A stretch of DNA of 64,000 nucleotides from an uncultured Bacteroidota bacterium (GTDB lineage: Bacteria; Bacteroidota; Bacteroidia; Flavobacteriales; Flavobacteriaceae), in assembly GCA_902516925.1 (NCBI GenBank), contig CABYAF010000001.1, positions 1 to 64,000 of the forward strand. The letters run 5' to 3'. The first letter of the stretch is position 1. Every line of letters starts with the position of its first letter. This document shows, in pieces, positions 17,518 through 25,414 of the stretch. The translations under genes were made by a program, and so were the position numbers. Under the pieces are notes generated by a model. It worked only from the letters and a program-made list of their open reading frames with translations. It ran no database searches and was not told where the DNA came from.

Positions 17518-17967
17518 ATGAAATATTTTTTTTTCAGTATAATTTTCATCTTTCTCTACTCATGTACACCAAAACCCTGCCCAGAAATAAGTTTGAGAAA
17601 GTCTAGTGCTTATTCAGATGAATATTTAACATACCTAGACAAAGTTGATCAAAACAGGAAATATATATTATATACAGGGAGATGCTCAACATATGAGTTA
17701 GACACTCTTAGCTCAATAAGAAGTTATAAGGATGGTTATGATGATGGAAATTGGACATTTTATTATAAAAATGGGAAAATTGAAACTAAAGGTAAGTTTA
17801 ACATGGGTAAAAGAGTAGGCGATTGGAAATATTATTATAAAAATGGGAATTTAAAACAAGTAGCTGAATATATTGATGGCCAAAGAAGTGGTACTTGGTA
17901 TTCACTAAATATTAATGGTGACACATTATCGAAAAAAAAATATTTAAACGGTAAATTAATTAATTAA
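17518..17967 (+). CDS. Lipoprotein with MORN/YwqK-type repeats
   Basis: 149 residues. Signal peptide with lipobox LYSC (Cys about 16), then two to three repeats of the form G-x-W-x-Y-Y-K-N-G-x (GNWTFYYKNGK, GDWKYYYKNGN, GTWYSLNINGD). These resemble YwqK/MORN repeats that build small beta-hairpin stacks in Bacteroidota envelope proteins. Some databases label this family as toxin-immunity, but there is no toxin partner here. One base after the WecA-like gene, so co-transcribed; convergent with the TPR gene with a 4-base overlap. Function unknown. Confidence 0.7.
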   Translation: MKYFFFSIIFIFLYSCTPKPCPEISLRKSSAYSDEYLTYLDKVDQNRKYILYTGRCSTYELDTLSSIRSYKDGYDDGNWTFYYKNGKIETKGKFNMGKRVGDWKYYYKNGNLKQVAEYIDGQRSGTWYSLNINGDTLSKKKYLNGKLIN

Positions 17968-18977
17968 TTACAAAACTGATTATAAACTTGCTGAACTCCT
18001 CCCACTGAGTAACCTAGATTTAAAGCCTTTACTAAATAATCACATCCTTTAGCTACAGAATCAAGCTTTATTAACATTGCACCTTTATAGAACTCTGACT
18101 TACCTATACCCGGATTTATCTCGTAGATAACTTTATCAAAGTAATAACTTGCCTCATCATAACTTCCTGCTAGATTATATGATATAGCAGCATTTTCATA
18201 GAAGGTATACTCTGTTTCTTCAATTTGTGAAGCTACAACAAATAATTCTGCTGCATCAATATATTTTTTGTCTTGAAAAAGGGAAGAAGCTTCAAGACTA
18301 ACCTCCACTGATTTTACTACTTTATTACCACCTTGTTTCATAAATTTTTCAAGAATATCAGTGCCTACATCTTTTTGTAAATTGAACTTTTCTCTATATT
18401 CAGACATTAGAGATAAAATTTGATCATCACCACTACCGACTATTGCATATCTTTCATAAAAATAATTCACCCAATGTGAAGAGTTGTTATATTGTTTAAT
18501 TCTACTGAAAGCTTTCTCAAGTTCAATTGAATCTTTTCTATGTTTAAGTACTTTGAAATAGATTGTTCTATGGACATTAGAATTAGGTAATGCATAAAAC
18601 GCCTGTCTAGCATAATAATAAGCACTATCATATTCCTTTTGTCGATATAATAAATCTGCAATCTCAGCTTCTGCTGCTTTCATATATGGATTAATTTTTT
18701 CACTCATAGACTCATAATAAAGTTTTTTTGCTTTCTCTATTGAATCTATCTCCTCATAATATCGTGCTTGTAAAAACTTAATCGGCAAAGCTGTGTCGGT
18801 CACATTTGGATAAATCCCCTTATTTGATATAATGTATTTCCAAGGAACTAAAAAGGAGTTATTGTTATAATCATACATTATATTTGATTGGAATTCAGAA
18901 GAATTGAAAACTTTAAAGTTTGAATAAGAGGCACCAATCAACAAAAAAATAATTATCAGCTTAATAATAAATCTCAT
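17964..18977 (-). CDS. TPR-like repeat protein paired with O-antigen ligase homologue
   Basis: 337 residues. One N-terminal hydrophobic helix (signal or anchor), a short extracytoplasmic segment, then helical repeats with tetratricopeptide character (AEIADLLYRQKEYDSAYYYARQA ..., AAISYNLAGSYDEASYYFDK, YKGAMLIKLDSVAKGCDYLVKAL). Its ATG overlaps the stop of the Wzy_C-domain protein by 4 bases. TPRs are often fused to the C-terminus of O-antigen ligase-like proteins, so this looks like a split version acting in the same periplasmic complex. Confidence 0.65.
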   Translation of the reverse strand: MRFIIKLIIIFLLIGASYSNFKVFNSSEFQSNIMYDYNNNSFLVPWKYIISNKGIYPNVTDTALPIKFLQARYYEEIDSIEKAKKLYYESMSEKINPYMKAAEAEIADLLYRQKEYDSAYYYARQAFYALPNSNVHRTIYFKVLKHRKDSIELEKAFSRIKQYNNSSHWVNYFYERYAIVGSGDDQILSLMSEYREKFNLQKDVGTDILEKFMKQGGNKVVKSVEVSLEASSLFQDKKYIDAAELFVVASQIEETEYTFYENAAISYNLAGSYDEASYYFDKVIYEINPGIGKSEFYKGAMLIKLDSVAKGCDYLVKALNLGYSVGGVQQVYNQFCN

Positions 18978-20236
18978 CTTGTCTCAATTAAAGATTGATA
19001 ACCCATTAAAATAAATAAAAAATAAATATGAGAAATTGGTCTAGATATTGGAAAATTAAGCGTAGAATCAATAAAATAGACTATAAAAGCTCCTAAAAGA
19101 CAAACTCCCATAAGCTGATCAATTGAATTTATAATTTTTTTTATTAATCCCATAATAGGAATTATAAAAAGACTTAAAAAAGCCACAAATCCTAATAAAC
19201 CAGTCTCTGATGCTACTTGCAAAAAATCATTGTGTGTGTGATAAGGAATAGTATACTCTACTATATTTGGAGCATCATATTCAATAGACTTAAATTTCCA
19301 GTTTCCAATTCCAATACCTGTTAATACATTATCTCCTATTATAGTTAGAGTAAGATTATAATACCTCAACCTTTGTCCAATTGACTCATCTTCAGTATCT
19401 AGTGATATAGTAGCAACTCTATCAACTATTAGGTTACTTGAATTATCCTCTCGCATAATTGATGTGGCAATTAAGTAACTTGATACAAGTGCTAAACCTA
19501 GAATCAATATTTTTCTTATTGCAACCCTACTTTTAAATCTAGTGAATATAATATATGCAATAATTAAAATTGAAAGAGCAGAAAATGCTAAAAGTGCACC
19601 CCTAGTTAGCAAGAAAAATAAAGAGGTTGAAACCAAAAATAAAATTGATATATATAAAATATCATGAACAATTTTATTCTCTTTATTGAAAAGTAGAAAA
19701 TAAATAAAGGATGATTTAATTACAAGTGAAAAAGCTGTAATGTTTATGTTCCCTGCAAAACCACTGTAATCATTCCTTCTTGTGAAATCGTTTCCATTAA
19801 TGTATACATAATCAAATACAGAGTAAAGTACTCCAATTGATTCAAAAATTAATGCAATAGCTGAAAAGTAAATTAATATTTTTAAATAATTAAGCTTATA
19901 TAAAGAAGAAATTAAGATGATTGCACAAAAAGAAAAGAAAAACGTAAAATATTGAGATAATGTGATTAAGGCCTCTACCTTATTAGTAGCTACTATAACT
20001 GAGAATGTTGAGATAATAATATAAATAAAGTAAAAAATAAATAATCTACTTTTCTTAATAATATTATAGATACTGTCTAAAGAAAACTTATAAAAAACAT
20101 ATGATAGTATTGTCAAATTACATAACCCAAGATAAAAGAATTGTGGATGTATTCTATCATATGCATTGAATACCCTACCAATCAAAAAGGTAAAGAAAAT
20201 CGAACCCAAGAATATAATTGGAATATATTTCTTCAT
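18974..20236 (-). CDS. O-antigen ligase/polymerase family membrane protein (Wzy_C)
   Basis: 420 residues, roughly ten to twelve membrane helices with a large periplasmic loop holding HTHNDFLQVASETGLLG, the Wzy_C (WaaL/PglL-like) signature with its conserved His. It probably ligates the finished glycan to lipid A-core or protein, or polymerises repeat units; no other Wzy candidate is visible in the polysaccharide operon. Followed directly by the TPR gene. A strong bidirectional terminator separates it from the large surface protein gene upstream. Confidence 0.8.
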   Translation of the reverse strand: MKKYIPIIFLGSIFFTFLIGRVFNAYDRIHPQFFYLGLCNLTILSYVFYKFSLDSIYNIIKKSRLFIFYFIYIIISTFSVIVATNKVEALITLSQYFTFFFSFCAIILISSLYKLNYLKILIYFSAIALIFESIGVLYSVFDYVYINGNDFTRRNDYSGFAGNINITAFSLVIKSSFIYFLLFNKENKIVHDILYISILFLVSTSLFFLLTRGALLAFSALSILIIAYIIFTRFKSRVAIRKILILGLALVSSYLIATSIMREDNSSNLIVDRVATISLDTEDESIGQRLRYYNLTLTIIGDNVLTGIGIGNWKFKSIEYDAPNIVEYTIPYHTHNDFLQVASETGLLGFVAFLSLFIIPIMGLIKKIINSIDQLMGVCLLGAFIVYFIDSTLNFPISRPISHIYFLFILMGYQSLIETR

Positions 20237-20260
20237 TTGTAATTGGTATAAAAATAAAAA

Positions 20261-20283
20261 AAACCCTCCAAAAAGGAGGGTTT
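20261..20283 (-). terminator. Rho-independent terminator (works on both strands)
   Basis: Perfect 9-bp stem AAACCCTCC / GGAGGGTTT with a 5-base A loop. The minus strand continues into TTTTTATTTT and the plus strand into TTTAATTTTTT. It lies 26 bases past the stop of the large surface-protein gene, whose high expression it probably has to stop. Confidence 0.9.
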
Positions 20284-20308
20284 AATTTTTTCAGAATTGA
20301 TTAAGTTA

Positions 20309-23266
20309 TTAACCTAACCATGCAACTCTTGAGAAATTAGTTGCAGCAGTACCTGAAGTAGAAACAGCATCTTCTGCAGTTCTTACATCAGTTCTGTTAA
20401 CAGCCTGATTTGCATAAGTTGAAGCAAAAGTTGTGTTTGCAGTATACGTTGAAGCAGCTAATGCTACCCAAGTAATTTTATCTGCAGCAGCTCCTGTAGT
20501 TGCTACAGTTGAAATTGTGTTTTCATCAACACCAGCAACTGTAGACTCAACACTTACAATAATATCTGTATCAGTTGTAGCATCATCAGACTCTAGATCA
20601 GATGAACCTATTCTCCAAGACAGGTTATTACCATTAGTTGCAGTTACAGTACCACCTGAAACAGACATATCTATGTCTACTCCATAACCAGCACTATCTG
20701 TTTGTAACATTGTAACTGTTAATACACCGTCAGTATCAGTTACAGTAGCAATTGCAGAAACTGAAGCAGTTCCTGTTGCACCATACTTGTTAGCCCACGC
20801 AGTTACAATACCATCACCGATATCTGCAATCGCTGTAGATGTCTCACTAACACCTGTTAAAGAGAAAGTAACTGAGTTACTTCCAACAGTGAATGTGATT
20901 AAATCATCTACACCCATACCGTAGTTAGTCGTACTAACTCCAGCTGCAGCAGCAGTTCCTGTAGAATATCTTTGACCTATTAAGGTAGATGTAGCAGCTC
21001 CACTAGAATAAAAAGCTAAAGAGACTGTTCCTGATGAAGCATATCCTCTTGCAGCGTCAAGCGTAACATTAGCAGCAGTAGCTCTTGATAAGTTTACAGC
21101 TGACTCAATAGCTTGAATCTGTAAATCTTTGTTCGCAGTACCAATTGTTAATGCAGTACCTGCACCACCAACAGTAGTGTCAAATAAAGCAACACTATTA
21201 ACAGTTAACTGAATATCACCTGAAGCTTTCCAATCAAGCACAAATGCTTGCTTAGCTTTAGTAGCTCCACTTGAAGTACCAGCAGTACCTGTTACCATTT
21301 TAAGTACAGTAGCCTCATTTGTAGTTGTTGTGCTTGTAGTAGCTCCAAGAACATTTAATGTAACTGTAGATGTACCTGAAGTTTCAGTGTCAGTTTCAGT
21401 AGATACAGTATCAAAAGAAACTTGAGCTGTGTTATCGCTATCAGCAGCAACAGCAGTTAAGTATACTTTCATAGTATCCATACCTGATGTACCATCATCG
21501 AATGAACCAGCATCTCCAGATGCACCATCTGATTTGTTTGTCTCACCATCAGTTGTATTAGAAGCTGAAACAGCAGTTAAATCATTGTCATATAAGTTAA
21601 CAGTAGCTGAAGTAGCTGTACCTTGATCTTTAAGACCAGTCATATCTAATTCAGTTAAAGCATCATTACCTGTAACTGTAAACACATCAACGTCATCACC
21701 AGTTGTGTGAAGCTTAGTTAATCCTAAGTTATCAGTAACAACAAAGTCTACAGCTTTTTGTACAGTTGTCGAAGCAGTAGTACCAGAAGCTTTAGAATCT
21801 AAGTTAGTTGTGTGGTCAAAGTTAGCAACAGTTAAGTTATCTGAACCTGTTAATGAGATATTTCCAATTTTATTACCTGAAGCAACTGATAAAGTTGTTA
21901 GGTCATCCATATTAGAAATAGTTAAATCGTGAATTGTAGCACCCGAAAGTGTTAATGTTTCAAGATTAGCTTCATCTAGGTATAAGTCTAGTAATTCACC
22001 AGAAATTGTTAATGTCTTAAGATCAGTACCACCTATATCACCTGTAGCAGCATAGTCTTCTAGGTAACCATCGTTACTTAAGTCGTCAGCAACAGCAGCT
22101 TGTGCAGTTGTTAACGTTGGATCCCAGTCATGCTTATAATCAAGAGTTCCAGTAACTAAATCAGTTGCACCATCTAAAGCGATAGTAACAGAATCTGTTG
22201 TAGTTAAAGTTTCAACACCTGAGTTTATATCTAATGTACCATAGAATCCAGATACAGTTGCAGCAGCAACATTACTTAAAGTAATTGTACCATCATCAAT
22301 TTTAGATAAAGTTACAGAAGCTGGACCGTTTAATGTAAGTGATATATCACTTTGTGCACCAGCAGCAGTTACGTCATCTAAGCTTGCGATGTCTAATGTA
22401 GCATCTTTCTTAGTTGTAATAGATAGAGATGAACCATATCTAGTTAAAGAACCTAAGTCAACGTTAGTTGCGCTTGAAACTGTTAAAGTGTTTGCAGACT
22501 CAGATCCATCAGCACCTGAAGCAATACTAGTAACAGATGTCATAGCACCCATATCAACTGAAGTAATTTTTGTAGAATAAGAAGTTGTAATAGTTACTAC
22601 TGTAGCAGAAGCCATTTTCGCGAAAGAAATGTCACCAGCTTGAGTAATATCTAATGTAGTAGCTGCAGTTAGCTCGTTAAAAGTAGCGGCATAACCTGTA
22701 GCAGAACCAGAAGAGTACGTAAACGCACCGTTCATTGTCTTAATTCTATCAATAAATGTTTGGATATCAGTATCAGCAATTGTCGCATCATCTGTTATTG
22801 TAACAGCAGCATTCATTAAGGCAACTTTGTTACCTAATGCAAGGGCAGAAGCCATTGACGCAGCACTGTTAACAGTTACAGCAGTTGAATAAACATTATT
22901 AGATACTAATAAATCAGCTAAATCAGTCTCAACAGCAGTTAAACTAGCCTGTAATGCAGTTACCTCAGCAGCAGTAGCAGTAGTAGCTATTGCAGCTTCG
23001 ATTGCATCAACTTCAGCTTGTAAAGCACTAAGAGAAGCAGAAAGTGCTGTCATCTGAGCTGAACTAGCAGATGCTGCAATACCTGATTGCAAACCACTAA
23101 TACTCCCAGAAAGAGCAGAAACTTGTCCTGATAAAGATGATAAACCGTCAACTTGAGACTTAAGAGCACTAATTTGTGCATTTAAATCATCAAATTGATC
23201 ATCGTAATTTTGACAACCCACAAATACAAGTGAGGCAGCCAAAAGGGTTAATAATCCTTTTTTCAT
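20309..23266 (-). CDS. Large Ala/Thr/Ser-rich surface lipoprotein (repeat-rich)
   Basis: 985 residues from the ATG at 23266; the ORF track begins 26 codons earlier, but this start gives a clean lipoprotein signal peptide with lipobox VFVGC followed by QNYDDQFDDLN. Residues about 25-110 form a heptad-like coiled coil (ISALKSQVDGLSSL...). The remainder is beta-rich, Thr/Ala/Val/Asp/Ser-dominated, with recurrent strand-turn units such as LTLSGATIHDLTISNMDDLTTL, suggesting a beta-solenoid. No Cys other than the lipid site and no T9SS tail. Codon and base use differ from neighbours (many GCA/GCT/ACA/GTT), as in very abundant proteins. Possibly an S-layer-like or adhesin component; function unproven. 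Confidence 0.75.
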   Translation of the reverse strand: MKKGLLTLLAASLVFVGCQNYDDQFDDLNAQISALKSQVDGLSSLSGQVSALSGSISGLQSGIAASASSAQMTALSASLSALQAEVDAIEAAIATTATAAEVTALQASLTAVETDLADLLVSNNVYSTAVTVNSAASMASALALGNKVALMNAAVTITDDATIADTDIQTFIDRIKTMNGAFTYSSGSATGYAATFNELTAATTLDITQAGDISFAKMASATVVTITTSYSTKITSVDMGAMTSVTSIASGADGSESANTLTVSSATNVDLGSLTRYGSSLSITTKKDATLDIASLDDVTAAGAQSDISLTLNGPASVTLSKIDDGTITLSNVAAATVSGFYGTLDINSGVETLTTTDSVTIALDGATDLVTGTLDYKHDWDPTLTTAQAAVADDLSNDGYLEDYAATGDIGGTDLKTLTISGELLDLYLDEANLETLTLSGATIHDLTISNMDDLTTLSVASGNKIGNISLTGSDNLTVANFDHTTNLDSKASGTTASTTVQKAVDFVVTDNLGLTKLHTTGDDVDVFTVTGNDALTELDMTGLKDQGTATSATVNLYDNDLTAVSASNTTDGETNKSDGASGDAGSFDDGTSGMDTMKVYLTAVAADSDNTAQVSFDTVSTETDTETSGTSTVTLNVLGATTSTTTTNEATVLKMVTGTAGTSSGATKAKQAFVLDWKASGDIQLTVNSVALFDTTVGGAGTALTIGTANKDLQIQAIESAVNLSRATAANVTLDAARGYASSGTVSLAFYSSGAATSTLIGQRYSTGTAAAAGVSTTNYGMGVDDLITFTVGSNSVTFSLTGVSETSTAIADIGDGIVTAWANKYGATGTASVSAIATVTDTDGVLTVTMLQTDSAGYGVDIDMSVSGGTVTATNGNNLSWRIGSSDLESDDATTDTDIIVSVESTVAGVDENTISTVATTGAAADKITWVALAASTYTANTTFASTYANQAVNRTDVRTAEDAVSTSGTAATNFSRVAWLG

Positions 23267-23308
23267 TGTTTTAAAATTTAATTTATATTTAAGTTTTGTA
23301 TTTTTCAT

Positions 23309-23320
23309 ATGAACGTTCAT
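23309..23320. promoter_or_regulatory. 12-bp perfect palindrome in the surface-protein leader
   Basis: ATGAACGTTCAT is a perfect inverted repeat located about 20-30 bases after the predicted sigma-54 start and 43 bases before the ATG. It could be an operator or a weak leader hairpin. A single copy is seen, so this may be chance. Confidence 0.3.
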
Positions 23321-23350
23321 GTTACATATTAAATGTACACACACAAATAA

Positions 23351-23366
23351 GCAAATACTGTGCCAA
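23351..23366 (-). promoter_or_regulatory. Sigma-54 (-24/-12) promoter of the large surface lipoprotein
   Basis: Minus strand reads TTGGCACAGTATTTGC. It has GG and GC separated by exactly 10 bases and matches TGGCAC-N5-TTGC in every consensus position. The predicted start is near 23339, giving a leader of about 73 bases to the ATG at 23266. No TAnnTTTG element is seen at a better distance. Enhancer-binding sites for an activator were not identified. Confidence 0.7.
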
Positions 23367-23431
23367 AGATTAAAAATATATTATAACTAACTGATTATCA
23401 AATAAATAAAAAGTTAATAAAAACTTAAAAA

Positions 23432-24496
23432 ATGAATAAAAACTTACTTTTTGCCTTAATTATATCAACTACAATTATTGGATGTAATAATCCTGAAGAG
23501 CCAATAATAACAATCGATACTCATATAGATATAAATGTTGATAATTTCACCGATTCTCTCAACTATACAATGAATACAGATACTCAGTATAATTTACCCA
23601 ATATGATCAAAGGAGAGCTTGATGTAGCATGGCTGGTCGTATATACTGCTCAAGGTGAGCTTAACGAAGAAGGGTATGAATCTGCCTTCAAGAATGCTAT
23701 CTCTAAGTTTGATGCGATTGATCGTTTAGTTAACATATATGCGCCTGATCAGGTTGAGCTTGCCCTTACTTCAGAGGATGTTAATAGAATACTTGCAAAA
23801 GGCAAAAAAGTTATAATGATTGGAGTAGAAAATGCCTATTCTATGGGTCTTGATACCTCTAATGTCAAAAGGTTTTGGGAAAGAGGGGCTAGATATGTAT
23901 CCCTTACTCACAATGGCCATAGTCAGTTCTCTGATTCAAATACTGGGGAGTTTGACGGAACCGCCCTTCACAACGGTTTAAGTGATTTAGGGAAAGAAGT
24001 TGTTGAACTTCTTAACTACTACGGAATAATGATTGATATATCACACCCTTCAAAAGAGGCGATAAGGCAAATGGCCGAATTAAGTAAAGCACCGATAATT
24101 GCCTCTCACTCTTCTGCTCGCGCACTTAGAGATCATCCAAGAAATGTTGATGACGAGCAGCTTAACTGGATCAAGGAAAACGGAGGTGTGATTCAAACTA
24201 CAGCTCTAGGTTTCTTTTTAACTGATCGTGAAGATCCTCCTGCAAATATGGATGATTTTATGGATCATATAGATTACATGGTAGAAAAAATTGGAATCGA
24301 TCATGTTGGAATAAGCTCAGACTTTGATGGAGGTGGAGGAATTATTGGTTGGGAAGACGCCTCTGAGACTATGAATGTTACTTCTGCACTAAGAGAAAGA
24401 GGTTACAGTGAGTCAGAAATAGCAAAATTATGGGGTGGGAACTTGCTAAGAGTGCTTAATGAAGTTCAAGAAATAGCAGCTAAGCTTCAATCTTAA
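23432..24496 (+). CDS. M19 membrane-dipeptidase family lipoprotein
   Basis: 354 residues. Signal peptide with lipobox TIIGC (Cys about 18). Metal ligands of renal-dipeptidase-like enzymes are in order: DTHID, MIGVENA (Glu), DISHPS, IASHSSARALRDHPRN, and GISSDFDGGGG. Hydrolyses dipeptides, often with a D-residue at the C-terminal position, and would act in the periplasm or at the outer membrane. It converges with the PqqB-like gene and stands alone on its strand. Could feed D-amino acids to the DgcN/DgcA pair at 36.7-38.8 kb, but that link is inference. Confidence 0.88.
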   Translation: MNKNLLFALIISTTIIGCNNPEEPIITIDTHIDINVDNFTDSLNYTMNTDTQYNLPNMIKGELDVAWLVVYTAQGELNEEGYESAFKNAISKFDAIDRLVNIYAPDQVELALTSEDVNRILAKGKKVIMIGVENAYSMGLDTSNVKRFWERGARYVSLTHNGHSQFSDSNTGEFDGTALHNGLSDLGKEVVELLNYYGIMIDISHPSKEAIRQMAELSKAPIIASHSSARALRDHPRNVDDEQLNWIKENGGVIQTTALGFFLTDREDPPANMDDFMDHIDYMVEKIGIDHVGISSDFDGGGGIIGWEDASETMNVTSALRERGYSESEIAKLWGGNLLRVLNEVQEIAAKLQS

Positions 24497-24499
24497 GGG

Positions 24500-25414
24500 T
24501 TATAGGTATAGTTTTTGTCCAAGCCTTGCAATATTGAAGCCTTTGTTAATAATTGATTTTGATAAATCACTATTAGGGTTTAACATATGGTTAGTGTGGT
24601 TCATATGAATAAAGTAAACTTTACTCTTGTTCTTTTTGCTTAAACTATTAAGAAGATTAATTGTCTCAGATACTATGGGATGCGGAATTTCACTTATATC
24701 TCTATTTATCTCGTTAGAATCATAGAAAGTGGCATCTAATAGTAAATAATCAAAATCCTTAACTAGGTCTATCAGGTTTTTATCCCATTTCTCCCATTTA
24801 TCTATATCTGGTATAAATAAAGCTTTTTTATTTTTTCCGATTATGATATAGCCTGCTGTCTCGGAATACTCATCTCTATGGGGAACTTTAATTGGAGTTA
24901 CTTCTATATTATTCAACTCCGAATTGCTTACATCAAATTTTGTATTTTGGATTTGAATGTTGTTTAGGGTAACTAATTGACTCCATGGACCGTTTGTTTT
25001 CAAAAAATTACTCATTTTAGGAAGAACCTTAACCAAAAGGTTTTTTGAACCTAATGCTTCTCTTCCAAAATACATTAGTCCAGTATAATGTCCAATATGG
25101 GCATGGGTAATGTATATGGCTTCGGGGAGAAGAAATTCTTGAAAAATATTATCCTTTAGATAATTTAGTTGGTATGTAATGTCGGGTGTTGCTTCAAAAA
25201 GGATATATTTCTTTTTTTCTTGATTAACAACTGCAATTGAGGTTACATAATACTCCTCATACATATTAAAATTATCTAGACAAAACTGATGTTTACACCC
25301 TATGTGTGGCATACCTGCATCCTGAGTATTACCAAGAACATAGATATACTCTGACTGAGTATAAATAGGCATAGAAATAGAGAGAATTAATAAAAATTTT
25401 AAAATTCTAATCAA
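24500..25414 (-). CDS. PqqB-like secreted MBL-fold metallo-hydrolase
   Basis: 304 residues with an N-terminal signal peptide (ending near PIYTQS). The metallo-beta-lactamase fold resembles PqqB: LGNTQDAGMPHIGCKHQFC at the start (PqqB has a similar Gly-rich, Cys-containing loop), EATPDI, THAHIGHYTGL, VPHRDEYSETAGY, and LLLDATF. PqqB acts in PQQ formation in the cytoplasm; this copy is exported and lacks pqqACDE neighbours. Its ATG overlaps the TonB receptor stop by 4 bases, so the two proteins probably handle the same compound. PQQ or a peptide-bound quinone is the obvious guess. Confidence 0.75.
   Translation of the reverse strand: MIRILKFLLILSISMPIYTQSEYIYVLGNTQDAGMPHIGCKHQFCLDNFNMYEEYYVTSIAVVNQEKKKYILFEATPDITYQLNYLKDNIFQEFLLPEAIYITHAHIGHYTGLMYFGREALGSKNLLVKVLPKMSNFLKTNGPWSQLVTLNNIQIQNTKFDVSNSELNNIEVTPIKVPHRDEYSETAGYIIIGKNKKALFIPDIDKWEKWDKNLIDLVKDFDYLLLDATFYDSNEINRDISEIPHPIVSETINLLNSLSKKNKSKVYFIHMNHTNHMLNPNSDLSKSIINKGFNIARLGQKLYL

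Noticed and set aside
17518-17967. Toxin-antitoxin immunity gene (YwqK label)
   Set aside because: Only the repeat type resembles that family. It is a lipoprotein following a WecA-like gene and no toxin candidate is adjacent.
20309-23266. Type IX secretion substrate
   Set aside because: The C-terminus lacks the beta-sandwich sorting domain, and the N-terminus has a lipobox, so ordinary lipoprotein export is more likely.
20309-23266. Repeat array read as CRISPR or tandem DNA repeat
   Set aside because: Similarity is at protein level (GCA/ACA/GTT-rich codons) without exact repeats or regular spacers.
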